Assembly (NCBI GenBank): GCA_026003475.1
Contig: BPHJ01000001.1
Location: forward strand, 186,001-250,000
Source of the DNA: Candidatus Kapaibacterium sp.
Lineage (GTDB): Bacteria; Bacteroidota; Ignavibacteria; Kapaibacteriales; NICIL-2
DNA length: 64,000 nt
Direction: 5' to 3'
Shown here: positions 37,637 through 46,036 of the stretch, piece by piece
Numbering within the stretch: position 1 is the first letter of the stretch
Layout of the letters: each line of letters begins with the position of its first letter
Notes under the pieces: model-generated
Databases searched by the model: none
What the model saw: the letters and a program-made list of their open reading frames with translations, nothing else
What the model was told of the DNA's origin: nothing
Position numbers and translations under genes: made by a program

Positions 37637-38128
37637 ATGGAACAGCAGATGCACACATTTCACTATCGGCTCGACACCTACTGGCGGTCCGTTGCTATCT
37701 ATGCCGTTGCTTTGCTCCTCTATGGTCTTGGACGCAGCATGATAGCGGGGACCATCTGGAACGATGGAAAAATCGAAGTTGTCGTTGGCGATCCGATCTT
37801 TTGGTTATTGGCGCTGTTTGTCGTGGTCAGCAGTACAGCACTCGTTGTGAATCTGATTTTGGGCCGGCAGTTGACCATTACGCCGGAGGCAATTATCTAT
37901 GCCACACGATTCCGCCAGCGTCGTCTGGAGCGGTCGGCAATACGGCGGATTGTGATCCGGCGGGAACGTGCAGGCTGGCGGCGTCTGCGGAGCGTGCGGA
38001 TTTACCTGCACGGTCGGCGCTTTCCGATTCGCCTTCGGCCAAGTGCCTATGAGCGGGATCGGCACTTAGTCGAACTGCTGGCAACGTACACCAATCCAGA
38101 CCAACCGCACGGCCAAGCGAAACCGTAA
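37637..38128 (+). CDS. Membrane protein with PH-like domain, unknown function
   Basis: The 163-residue protein starts at the ATG directly after the nuclease stop. Two transmembrane helices (about 18-37 and 53-74) are followed by a beta-rich, arginine-rich cytoplasmic domain (LTITPEAIIYATRFRQRRLE, VRIYLHGRRFPIRL). The arrangement resembles bacterial PH-domain membrane proteins (DUF304-like). It probably shares a transcript with cutA and the nuclease. A precise role cannot be given. Confidence 0.72.
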   Translation: MEQQMHTFHYRLDTYWRSVAIYAVALLLYGLGRSMIAGTIWNDGKIEVVVGDPIFWLLALFVVVSSTALVVNLILGRQLTITPEAIIYATRFRQRRLERSAIRRIVIRRERAGWRRLRSVRIYLHGRRFPIRLRPSAYERDRHLVELLATYTNPDQPHGQAKP

Positions 38129-38133
38129 TTTTG
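38126..38133 (+). promoter_or_regulatory. Possible -7 element (TAATTTTG) of purF
   Basis: TAATTTTG begins on the stop codon of the preceding gene and lies 41 bases before the purF start. It is a full TAnnTTTG match without a clear -33 partner. Confidence 0.4.
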
Positions 38134-38174
38134 AACCGCCCAGAGAAACTCCACATTCGCATTCCCGTCCGTGT

Positions 38175-39680
38175 ATGCCCTCACACCATTCCTCGGCTGA
38201 CGGCGCCCGTCCCAACTGTGGCGTCGTTGGAGTGTTCAATCATCCATCGGCAGCGGTCATTTGCTACTATGCACTCCATGCGTTGCAGCATCGCGGACAA
38301 GAAGCCTGTGGTATTGTTGCCGCTGGAGCTACTGATGGAAACGGGCGCCATCGTTTCCGGTGGCATAAAGCCCGCGGCCTGGTGCTCGATGTGTTTAGCG
38401 ACAGTCGTCTGCTGACCGACCACCTGCGTGGATCTGCAGCGATCGGGCACAACCGCTACTCAACTACGGGCAGTAATTCCGATGCTAACATTCAGCCGTT
38501 TGCAATTCGGTACCACGGGGGAAATCTGGCACTGGCACACAATGGGAATCTGACCAATACGATTGCTCTGCGTCGCCAGCTCCAAGCCGACGGAGCAATC
38601 TTTCAGTCCACCTCCGATAGCGAGCTCTTCCTCCACTTAATTGCTCGGAGCAAGGCACCAACGGAACTCGAACGCATCCGCACAGCACTCCGGACAACGC
38701 GCGGTGCATACTCGCTGGTGCTGCTGACCGATACAGCGCTGTACGCTGCGCGCGATCCGCACGGCTTCCGTCCCCTGGCAATCGGACGCATTCGCAATAG
38801 CGATGGCACGATCGCCTATATCATCGCCAGCGAAACGTGTGCATTCGACATCGTCGGTGCCGAATACGTTCGCGACGTCTGCCACAACGAACTTGTGGTC
38901 ATCAACCAGCGTACCATTGCCGACGGCACCATTGAATCCTACCACATCGAGGACCAAACCCCTCCGGCGCGACAGTGCATTTTCGAGTACGTGTACTTTG
39001 CTCGCCCCGACAGTATTGTCTTCGGGCACAGCGTGGATAAAGTCCGCCGAAAACTCGGCAAGAACTTGGCGCTGGAACAACCCGTTTCGGCGGAAGGATT
39101 CGACAAAGTGACGGTCATTGCCGTCCCCGATAGCGGCAATACTGCGGCGTTGGGCTATGCCAAGGTCAACGCCGAAGAAAACGGCATCCCCACCCGATTC
39201 GAAATCGGCTTGATTCGAAGCCACTACGTGGGGCGAACCTTTATCGCGCCGGAGCAAGACGAGCGCTCCTTGAAAGTGAAGGCAAAGTTCAATCCGGTGC
39301 GTGGTGTCCTCGAAGGGCGCAAGGTTGTTGTCGTTGATGATTCCATCGTGCGTGGTACGACCTCCAAGCAACTGGTGCAGCTCCTTCGCAGTGCTGCTCC
39401 AGCAGAGGTGCATTTGCGGATCACATCGCCGCCGATCACCCATCCGTGCAAGTACGGGATGGATTTCCCCAGTCGCGAAGAACTCATCGCCAACCATCAC
39501 AGCGATACCGAAAGCATCGGGCGTGCGCTGGGTGTGGACTCCCTTGGATACCTTTCTGTCGAGGGACTTCTCGATGCTGTGCCCCAGCAGGAGGGAATCG
39601 GCTACTGCACGGCGTGTTTTACCGGAGAGTATCCCGTCGAAGTCGAGCTCGATATGAGCAAATTCGCCACCGAAGACTAA
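38175..39680 (+). CDS. purF: Amidophosphoribosyltransferase (glutamine PRPP amidotransferase)
   Basis: The 501-residue enzyme makes 5-phosphoribosylamine from PRPP and glutamine, the first step of purine synthesis. A 14-residue propeptide precedes C15 (N-CGVVGVF), which becomes the N-terminal nucleophile after processing. The glutaminase domain has IGHNRYSTTG. The PRPP-binding loop VVVDDSIVRGTTSKQ is near residue 385. Conserved Cys residues (QCIFEYVYFARPD, HPCKYGMD, YCTACFTGEYP) match the B. subtilis-type enzyme with propeptide and [4Fe-4S] cluster. That cluster makes it oxygen-labile in B. subtilis. No other pur gene is adjacent. Confidence 0.96.
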   Translation: MPSHHSSADGARPNCGVVGVFNHPSAAVICYYALHALQHRGQEACGIVAAGATDGNGRHRFRWHKARGLVLDVFSDSRLLTDHLRGSAAIGHNRYSTTGSNSDANIQPFAIRYHGGNLALAHNGNLTNTIALRRQLQADGAIFQSTSDSELFLHLIARSKAPTELERIRTALRTTRGAYSLVLLTDTALYAARDPHGFRPLAIGRIRNSDGTIAYIIASETCAFDIVGAEYVRDVCHNELVVINQRTIADGTIESYHIEDQTPPARQCIFEYVYFARPDSIVFGHSVDKVRRKLGKNLALEQPVSAEGFDKVTVIAVPDSGNTAALGYAKVNAEENGIPTRFEIGLIRSHYVGRTFIAPEQDERSLKVKAKFNPVRGVLEGRKVVVVDDSIVRGTTSKQLVQLLRSAAPAEVHLRITSPPITHPCKYGMDFPSREELIANHHSDTESIGRALGVDSLGYLSVEGLLDAVPQQEGIGYCTACFTGEYPVEVELDMSKFATED

Positions 39681-39720
39681 GCTGCACCTGGAGCAGTGCA
39701 GTTGGCACTGGATTTGCCGA

Positions 39721-39728
39721 TAATTTTG
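39721..39728 (+). promoter_or_regulatory. -7 element (TAATTTTG) of the PAS sensor kinase
   Basis: A full TAnnTTTG match, 32 bases upstream of the kinase ATG. The overlapping GCCGATAA (39716-39723) equals a sigma-28 -10 box, but no TAAA lies 15-16 bases upstream, so I favour the housekeeping reading. Confidence 0.45.
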
Positions 39729-39759
39729 ACAACAACAACGCATCGAGTCGTTCGACGGC

Positions 39760-41730
39760 ATGGACGATTGGCGCAAACGGATTGCCGATTTAGTGCACCT
39801 ATACTTCGGCACGCGAGGTGTATCGCGCTCGCGGGTGGAGTTATTCCTGCGCCAACTCGAGCCGCTCATAACTGGTACTGAGCTCCCCGTCGAAGTGCGG
39901 GACATCATCAGCAATCTTCAAACGGTGACTATTCTTCTCCGCCGCTCACCCACAGGTAAACCGGTCTATGTTCTCCGCGAAGGGCGCTTAGCAGGTGATC
40001 TGCGTACTGATGCTGTGCGCGGGAAAAGTCCGCGTGACATCTTCCCTCCCGAGGTCAATGCCATCACGATGCCGATGGTCGCTCGTGCTTTCGATGGGGA
40101 AGATGTTGAGTTCACGTACTCGCTCGGTGGGCGGACGTTCCTGACGCTGCTTCATCCATTTCGCCGCGACAATGCCGGGCGTGTGACCGATGTACTCGGC
40201 TCGATGGTGGACGTGACGACTGAACGACGGTATGCGCAAGAACTCGAGCATAGCGAACGGCTGTTCCGCACGCTGATCGAGAACATGCCATGCGGTATCC
40301 TCTACGAGGAATTTGCGCCCGATGGAACAACCACCCGCGTTGTGATCAACTCCGAATTCACCCAAGTAACAGGCTATACGCTTGAGTCCTATCGCCAGAC
40401 AGAGATCGAAGAGCGGAACAAGCGTCTCTATCCCGAAGACCGTCCCACCGTCGAGGCGCGGTATCTTGAATGGCTTCGGAGCGATAGCACGGCGCCTTTG
40501 CATCTGCAGTACCGTTTCATTGATCGGCATGGCATTGTCCGTTGGCTCGATAACTACATTGCCCGCATTGTGCACGATGATGGATGTGAGGGGATCCTCC
40601 AAGTTGTGCTCGATATTACCGAGCGTGCGACCGCTGAACAGCGCTTGCGTCATGCTGCTTCGTACCTGGAGCAGAGCATCGAGCCGATTATCGAATGGGA
40701 TAAGGATTATCGCCTAACATTCCTCAACCGTGCTGCGCATGCGGCATTCCCGGAGCTCAAGCTCGGCTCGTACCTTCTGGACCATCCGCTCGGGCAGGGG
40801 CTGGATCAGTGCGAACACCAGTGGAGCGATGAACATCAACCGGCAATGGTGCAGGTTCAATCGAAAACCTACATGCGCCTGGTAGCACAAACCGGCAAGG
40901 GATGGCGAATGTTCTGCCACGACGTTACTGCACTGGTTGAGGCAGAGCGCACACTTCGCCGCGCACTCGAACACGAGCAAACGATGAACATGCTCCGTTC
41001 GCAGTTTGTTTCGACGCTTTCGCATGAATTCCGGACACCGCTGGCGGGCATACTTACCGCCGCACAGCTCCTGGACCGCTATGGCGCAGTCATGACCGAT
41101 GAGCAACGCAAAGAAACGATCCGTTCTATTACTGCCCGGGTCCGGGACTTGGAATACATCGTGCATTCCTTTACGCGACGGACTGCACTCCTGGGACGCA
41201 CCGACGCGCCGTGGTCCGAGGTTGAACCGGTTGTGACTATCGAGCGCATCGCTGCCGATATCGAGATCATCGGACGAAAGCGAGCACGCCTTGCACTGCA
41301 GAGCGATGCGCCGCAGAGGGTCCTGCTCGATGCAGAGCTGTTTCGCGTGGCTATCGAAGCGTTGCTCGACAATGCAGCTCGGTACGGTCCCGAGGAAGGA
41401 ACTATTGGTGTGCACATCGCCACAAGAAGCGACGATCGGCTCTGCGTTACAATTCAGGACAGCGGTATCGGTATCCCCGACGACGAGATGGAACAGCTCT
41501 TTACGCCATACTTCCGCAGCTCGCGTAGTGGGAACATCCCGGGCAGTGGTCTGAGCCTTGCAACGTTGAAGCCGCTGATTGAATCCATCGGTGGCTGCCT
41601 TCGGCTCGATAATCACCCCGACGGTGGAATGATTGCTCGGTTGGATCTGCCGTGCAGCGGTGCACCGATCAACGTCGAACAATCCTATCCGACCAGCAGT
41701 GAACAAGCAGCGCACCATCCTCCTCATTGA
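39760..41730 (+). CDS. Multi-PAS sensor histidine kinase
   Basis: The 656-residue protein has no transmembrane segment, so it is probably cytoplasmic. PAS-like domains span about 40-150 (ending DVLGSMVDVTTERR), 160-290 (ending VVLDITERATAEQR) and possibly 295-400. The HisKA H-box SQFVSTLSHEFRTPLAG is near residue 420. The ATPase domain shows the N box (LLDNAARYGP), G1 (DSGIGIPDDE) and a G2-like GSGLSLATLKP. The final 31 bases overlap the GTG start of the next response-regulator/kinase gene, so the two are coupled. The signal is unknown; PAS domains often bind haem, flavin or small ligands. Confidence 0.9.
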   Translation: MDDWRKRIADLVHLYFGTRGVSRSRVELFLRQLEPLITGTELPVEVRDIISNLQTVTILLRRSPTGKPVYVLREGRLAGDLRTDAVRGKSPRDIFPPEVNAITMPMVARAFDGEDVEFTYSLGGRTFLTLLHPFRRDNAGRVTDVLGSMVDVTTERRYAQELEHSERLFRTLIENMPCGILYEEFAPDGTTTRVVINSEFTQVTGYTLESYRQTEIEERNKRLYPEDRPTVEARYLEWLRSDSTAPLHLQYRFIDRHGIVRWLDNYIARIVHDDGCEGILQVVLDITERATAEQRLRHAASYLEQSIEPIIEWDKDYRLTFLNRAAHAAFPELKLGSYLLDHPLGQGLDQCEHQWSDEHQPAMVQVQSKTYMRLVAQTGKGWRMFCHDVTALVEAERTLRRALEHEQTMNMLRSQFVSTLSHEFRTPLAGILTAAQLLDRYGAVMTDEQRKETIRSITARVRDLEYIVHSFTRRTALLGRTDAPWSEVEPVVTIERIAADIEIIGRKRARLALQSDAPQRVLLDAELFRVAIEALLDNAARYGPEEGTIGVHIATRSDDRLCVTIQDSGIGIPDDEMEQLFTPYFRSSRSGNIPGSGLSLATLKPLIESIGGCLRLDNHPDGGMIARLDLPCSGAPINVEQSYPTSSEQAAHHPPH

Positions 41731-42796
41731 CGATTCTGACTACATCATCGAGGGTACAGCCTCGCTGCTGCGCTTCGAGGGATATACCGTGCTCACCGCC
41801 AGTAACGGTCGAGATGGCTTGGCGCTGGCAAAGCAGCATCACCCGGATTTGATCATCTGCGACGTCTCGATGCCGGAAATGGACGGCTACACGGTGCTGC
41901 GCCACTTGCGCGACGATCCAGCAACGGCATCGCTCCGCTTCATGTTTCTGACCGCACGCGCGGAGAAAAGCGATATGCGGACGGGTATGGATATTGGCGC
42001 CGACGACTACCTGATCAAGCCATTTTCGATCGAAGAATTGCTCTCGGCCATTGATGCCCAGTGGAAAAAGTCGGATCTGCAGCAGCGGAACGTCGAGGAA
42101 ATCAAGCTCAACGTTACCTATGCGCTTCCGCATGAATTCCGGACGCCACTCAACCAAATACTCTCTGCCGCCAACGTGCTCAAGACAGCCGGTGACGATC
42201 GGGCAATGGTTGCTGAACTTGCCGATGATATTCTTACCAGTGCCAAGCGGCTGCTCCGCATCACGGAAAATTTTCTCGTCTATGCGCAGCTCGAAGCGCT
42301 CAGCGCTGATCGGAATGCGCAGGAACAACTACGCCAATACCACACCGACGAAGCAGCAGCCGTTGCTGCTGACATTGCCTTCACAAAAGCGAGCCAATAC
42401 GATCGCCCTGCTGATCTGGTGCTCGGTCCGGTGCCCGAGGGAGTCCGTCTTGCTATTTCGAGCGAACACCTCCACAAGGTCCTCGACGAGTTGCTCGATA
42501 ATGCGTTCAAGTTTTCCACAGCGGGCACACCGGTTCGGCTGGACATCGTCGAGCGTGGCACCCAGTGGGAGCTGTGCATTCGGGACAACGGCAATGGTAT
42601 GACGCCAGCGCAAATCAGCAGCATTGGTGCCTACACCCAATTCAATCGTTTCGTGCAGGAACAACAGGGGATCGGCTTGGGATTAGTGATCGCTCGGCGC
42701 CTGGTTGAGCTTCACGGCGGCCAATTCCGCATCGAGTCGGAACCAGGCCAGGGGACAACCGTGATTGTGCAATTGCCCAGTGTCCCTAAATCGTGA
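41699..42796 (+). CDS. Response-regulator receiver fused to histidine kinase (hybrid signalling protein)
   Basis: I place the start at the GTG at 41699, because the receiver domain begins right after it (KQRTILLIDDSDYII). The product has 365 residues. The receiver (about 1-120) has the phospho-acceptor Asp in LIICDVSMPEMDG and the conserved Lys in DDYLIKPFSIEEL. A HisKA box (VTYALPHEFRTPLNQ) and an ATPase domain (ELLDNAFKFS, DNGNGM, GIGLGLVIARRLVELHGG) follow. It lacks a DNA-binding output. Its 5' end overlaps the PAS kinase gene, suggesting that kinase phosphorylates this receiver, which then controls the attached kinase. The downstream target is not visible. Confidence 0.9.
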   Translation: MNKQRTILLIDDSDYIIEGTASLLRFEGYTVLTASNGRDGLALAKQHHPDLIICDVSMPEMDGYTVLRHLRDDPATASLRFMFLTARAEKSDMRTGMDIGADDYLIKPFSIEELLSAIDAQWKKSDLQQRNVEEIKLNVTYALPHEFRTPLNQILSAANVLKTAGDDRAMVAELADDILTSAKRLLRITENFLVYAQLEALSADRNAQEQLRQYHTDEAAAVAADIAFTKASQYDRPADLVLGPVPEGVRLAISSEHLHKVLDELLDNAFKFSTAGTPVRLDIVERGTQWELCIRDNGNGMTPAQISSIGAYTQFNRFVQEQQGIGLGLVIARRLVELHGGQFRIESEPGQGTTVIVQLPSVPKS

Positions 42797-42825
42797 AGCC
42801 GCTTGCCATCATGGCAAGCGGCTTC
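42795..42825. terminator. Perfect 13-base hairpin between hybrid kinase and flagellin 2
   Basis: GAAGCCGCTTGCC and GGCAAGCGGCTTC flank a five-base loop, starting inside the kinase stop codon. It lies between two convergent genes and could end both transcripts. A T-run is weak on either strand. Confidence 0.6.
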
Positions 42826-42914
42826 GAATGGTGGTGATACAGCCGCTGCGTCGTGGGGCTTATGGTGAAGCTACGCTGGGATAGGCATCAACGGCTCTGC
42901 ATCACCGGCTGCCA

Positions 42915-43847
42915 CTATCGGAACAGTGACAGGAACGTCGAGGGTGCTTGGTTTGCTTGGGCCAGCGAGACGATCGAAGCTTGTTGCAAGAACTGCGCAC
43001 GGATGAGCTTGAGCTGCTCTTGCGCCACGTCGGCATCTTCGATCCGCGAGATGGCAGCGTTGTAGTTGGTGATCTGCGACTTGAGCGCGTCTTCTTGCGA
43101 AGCCAGCCGGTTGGTCAAACCACCCAAGTACGAGGCAACCTTGCTGATGTTGTTGAGCGCCGTCGAAAGGCTTGTCAGCGTTGTCTGGATGTTGGCATTG
43201 TCGAAAATGCCCAGATTGCTCGACGAGACGCTGTTGAGCGAGCTCAGGTTCAATCCCGTCACCCCCGCGAAGTTGGCGTTGGTGATGTTGATGTTGAACC
43301 CGTTGGAGCCGCTGATGTCGAAGTCTGTGTTGCCGGTGGTCAGGTCCACGGCCAGCGTCAGCAGGTTGTTGGTGGCGCCGGTGCCGATGACGAACTCGGC
43401 TGAGAAGGTGCCGCTCAACAGTTGCCGTCCGCCGAAGACGGTTGAATCCACGATGGTTTGGATTTGCTGGGCAAGGCGGTAGGCGCTTTTTGCGAGGGCG
43501 ACTTTTTCGTCGGTGCCGAGCGCGCCGCTGGAGGCAGTCGAGGCAGCATCTTTGATCTGCTGGAGCAGACCGCTGATGTTGTCGAGGCCGTCTTGGGCGA
43601 TGTTGGTCACACTGGCTGCATCACCGACGGCATTGAGCGCCGATTGCAGCGCGCCGTTGCGTGCTTTGAGTGCGCGCGAGGTGATGTAGCCGGCGACGTC
43701 GTCTTGCGCAGAGTTGATGCGCTTGCCGGTCGAAAGGCGAAGCTGGTGGAGTGCGATTGCCCGGTTCGCCGCATCAAGTGCATTGTAGGCGTTCTCAGCG
43801 GGCGTGTTGGTGCGAATACGCGCACCATTCGAAATTGAGGATGGCAT
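42915..43847 (-). CDS. fliC: Flagellin (copy 2)
   Basis: This 310-residue flagellin has the same N-terminal (LHQLRLSTGKRINSAQDDVA) and C-terminal (AISRIEDADVAQEQLKLIR) filament-core coils as copy 1, but a Gly/Asn-rich central region (TGNTDFDISGSNGFNINITN). A GGGAGGT ribosome site lies seven bases before the ATG. A sigma-28-like promoter with the same 16-base spacer as copy 1 lies upstream, just beyond the stop of the transglutaminase gene. Equal length and conserved ends suggest both subunits can enter one filament. Confidence 0.95.
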   Translation of the reverse strand: MPSSISNGARIRTNTPAENAYNALDAANRAIALHQLRLSTGKRINSAQDDVAGYITSRALKARNGALQSALNAVGDAASVTNIAQDGLDNISGLLQQIKDAASTASSGALGTDEKVALAKSAYRLAQQIQTIVDSTVFGGRQLLSGTFSAEFVIGTGATNNLLTLAVDLTTGNTDFDISGSNGFNINITNANFAGVTGLNLSSLNSVSSSNLGIFDNANIQTTLTSLSTALNNISKVASYLGGLTNRLASQEDALKSQITNYNAAISRIEDADVAQEQLKLIRAQFLQQASIVSLAQANQAPSTFLSLFR

Positions 43848-43917
43848 AGAACCTCCCTGAACGGAAGTGGAACATAACGCCGGCGTCCGTGCCCCTTTTG
43901 TCGTACGTCCACCGGGA

Positions 43918-43945
43918 TTGTCGGCGGTTGCAGGGAAAAACTTTA
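43918..43945 (-). promoter_or_regulatory. Sigma-28-type promoter of flagellin 2
   Basis: Minus strand: TAAA (43945-43942), a 16-base spacer, then GCCGACAA (43925-43918). Seven of eight -10 bases match GCCGATAA. The element begins three bases from the stop of the upstream transglutaminase-like gene. Confidence 0.8.
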
Positions 43946-43947
43946 GC

Positions 43948-45138
43948 CTACTGCGTACTGGTCAGTTTCGAAAGCTCGGTTGGCAGTCCCCAGAAAACCT
44001 TGACTTTGGTCGTCCGGCTTGGCAGACCGTTCCACCCGATGGCGCGAACCTCGAGCGTGTTGATGCCGCGGTGGAGCTGCCATCGAAAATTGGCACCGGC
44101 GATCGGTCGCCAGGGCGAATCATCCTGCCGAACCTGGTAGCCGGTGATCCATGGCATCGTTGTTGTCAAGTCGAGCGTGTATTCGGGTTGAGTAAACCCG
44201 CGCTGCGGTTGGTAGTGACCGGTATAGCGGAACGTGATGTACGTCTGGTCGAGTGCTCCGTATGCTTTCTGCCAGCTCCGCGTGTAGAACAAACCACTAA
44301 TCGGCATTCCCTGAAATGCCAGCGGCAGCGGTAGGGAGTCGCGGCAAATGTACATGAGCAACGTAATCCTACCCTCGAACACGTAGGGATAATCGAGATA
44401 GCCTGTGTAGGATGCAAGGAACGAACGGTACTGCTCGACATGCTCATCGGGTGTTGTGCGGTAGTAGGTGCACACTTCTGTGCTGGGCATGAACTCAACT
44501 GTTAGCAGCTTACCAGCAGCGATTGCGCTCACTAACTCGTAGGCGCTGAGCCATTGCCCCTCCAGACATGGATACATTCCCCACTGTGGGTCAAGGAACA
44601 CCCACTTGTGATAGGTTACCGACCAGGCTTCGACAGCGACATGCCGTGCACCGAGTGGACGGGTTTCGATGTCTTGCTTGCTCAGCCCAACCATACGAGC
44701 GGGGAATCCGTAGGCGGTGAGCACATCAACCAACAGTCGGGCGTATTCAACGCACGTGAAGCGCTCACCGTTGAGTGCACGCTCGAGCAGTTCCAGTGTA
44801 CTCACTGTTGGTGGAACGGTGTTTTCCGAGTGATGGATCCACCGAGTTCCCACCCAAGTCAGGGCGCGGCGAAACGCATCCAGTTCACTGATGCTGTCGA
44901 GCCGAAGGCTCTGCCGCGCCAACTGCTGGCGATAGACGCGAGCAATCGAATCGGTCGGCGCAAACGGAAACGGATAGTATGCCGTTCGTCGGTCAATGTC
45001 GAGCTCTTGTGGAGCCGACAACACACGGACGATAAGCCGTTCGCCCGCCGGTTGTTCGCCTGCCAGTTGGGCGGATGCTCTGCTGACGACGAGCGTTAGA
45101 CCAAGCAGAACAGAACACACAGTTCGGATCGCTGTCAT
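43948..45138 (-). CDS. Secreted transglutaminase-like protein
   Basis: The ATG at 45138 opens a signal peptide (TVCSVLLGLTLVVSRASAQ) and gives 396 residues. A GTG further upstream has no support. The transglutaminase-core triad can be seen as Cys in GERFTCVEYARLLVDVL, His in RHVAVEAW and Asp in VFLDPQWG. The C-terminal ~130 residues form a beta-rich domain ending in a T-rich strand. No T9SS tail is present, so it is probably periplasmic or outer-membrane associated. Such proteins usually act as cysteine proteases or peptide amidases. It is a single-gene unit upstream of flagellin 2. Confidence 0.8.
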   Translation of the reverse strand: MTAIRTVCSVLLGLTLVVSRASAQLAGEQPAGERLIVRVLSAPQELDIDRRTAYYPFPFAPTDSIARVYRQQLARQSLRLDSISELDAFRRALTWVGTRWIHHSENTVPPTVSTLELLERALNGERFTCVEYARLLVDVLTAYGFPARMVGLSKQDIETRPLGARHVAVEAWSVTYHKWVFLDPQWGMYPCLEGQWLSAYELVSAIAAGKLLTVEFMPSTEVCTYYRTTPDEHVEQYRSFLASYTGYLDYPYVFEGRITLLMYICRDSLPLPLAFQGMPISGLFYTRSWQKAYGALDQTYITFRYTGHYQPQRGFTQPEYTLDLTTTMPWITGYQVRQDDSPWRPIAGANFRWQLHRGINTLEVRAIGWNGLPSRTTKVKVFWGLPTELSKLTSTQ

Positions 45139-45208
45139 AGGCTGCACGGTTTGAAGTACGTTGCAGTAATACGGCGGCGATGCTGTTTGTTTCACATCAG
45201 ATAAATAA

Positions 45209-45239
45209 GCTGCGCTCTCCTTTTAGGAGAAGGCGCAGC
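45209..45239. terminator. Hairpin downstream of the thioredoxin-rhodanese gene
   Basis: GCTGCGC (45209-45215) pairs with GCGCAGC (45233-45239), with an inner TCTCCT/AGGAGA stem. On the minus strand a T-rich stretch (TTATTTAT) follows, so it probably ends the sulfur operon. Confidence 0.65.
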
Positions 45240-45266
45240 ATGATTTGGTACCAGCGGTGCGTTCTC

Positions 45267-46007
45267 TTACCAGGCGAGGATGCCGCCGCGGAGGTTGCGG
45301 ACCTTGAAGCCCTGGGCACGCAGCAGTTCTGTTGCACGAGCACTGCGATTACCGCTGCGGCAATAGGCGATGATCTGATGATTGCGGTAGGGCTCAAGCT
45401 CTGCAAGGCGCTCCTCAAGTTCGGGAAGGGGGATCAGTATCTGTGGTTCGTATTCAATGCGTCGCTGAGCGTGCTCATCGGGAAAACGCACATCCAGCAG
45501 GAGCAACCCATTGGCCTGGCTATCGAGCAATTCCTTGAGTTGGGCAGGAGAAATCTCATCGTCGGCAGTGGGTTCTTCCTCTGGTGTGGATTCGGGTGCA
45601 GGTGGTTGGTCGGTTGTTTGAAGCGTTGGGATGAGTTCCTTTTCGATGATCTCGGTCAGCGTTGGTTTGGGAAGTGCACCGACTGCCATTTGGGGTTTAC
45701 CGCCAATAGGAACAAACAGCAACGATGGAATGCTGCGGATGCCGAAAACCATTGCCAGCTCTTGTTCGGCGTCGGTGTCCACTTTGTAGAAGAGAACCTT
45801 GCCGGCATATTCTTGAGCAAGCTCTTCGAAAATCGGTGCGAGCATGCGACAGGGTCCACACCACTCAGCCCAAAAGTCAATGACGCAGGGCAGGGTTCCT
45901 TTGTAGCGCCACTCACGTTCGGTTTGGTAATCGAAAACTTTTTCCCGAAAAGTTTCAGCAGTCAGAGGCTCGGGTTTGACTGGATGCGGATGCGTGATCT
46001 GTTCCAT
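45267..46007 (-). CDS. Thioredoxin-rhodanese fusion protein
   Basis: The ATG at 46007 gives 246 residues. Residues ~25-130 form a thioredoxin fold with the WCGPC active site (VIDFWAEWCGPCRML) and the cis-Pro segment IRSIPSLL. A linker rich in Pro, Glu and Thr leads to a rhodanese domain (about 155-246) with the active Cys in IIAYCRSGNRSA. A rhodanese carries sulfane sulfur as a Cys persulfide, and an attached thioredoxin could reduce it to sulfide. It is the last gene of the ECF sigma - TauE/SafE - dioxygenase operon, 29 bases after the dioxygenase. Confidence 0.9.
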   Translation of the reverse strand: MEQITHPHPVKPEPLTAETFREKVFDYQTEREWRYKGTLPCVIDFWAEWCGPCRMLAPIFEELAQEYAGKVLFYKVDTDAEQELAMVFGIRSIPSLLFVPIGGKPQMAVGALPKPTLTEIIEKELIPTLQTTDQPPAPESTPEEEPTADDEISPAQLKELLDSQANGLLLLDVRFPDEHAQRRIEYEPQILIPLPELEERLAELEPYRNHQIIAYCRSGNRSARATELLRAQGFKVRNLRGGILAW

Positions 46008-46036
46008 ACAACGTTGGTGATTGTGGTGGTCAGGGA

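Noticed and set aside
39716-39723. GCCGATAA, identical to a sigma-28 -10 box, before the PAS kinase
   Set aside because: No TAAA lies 15-16 bases upstream, and the bases overlap a good TAATTTTG housekeeping element, so a chance match is more likely.
38637-39914. Long minus-strand frame (425 codons) opposite purF
   Set aside because: It lies antisense to a highly conserved enzyme and its translation has no recognisable domain. Other long antisense frames (3642-4691, 58486-59628, 61939-63060) are explained the same way, by codon bias in the real gene.
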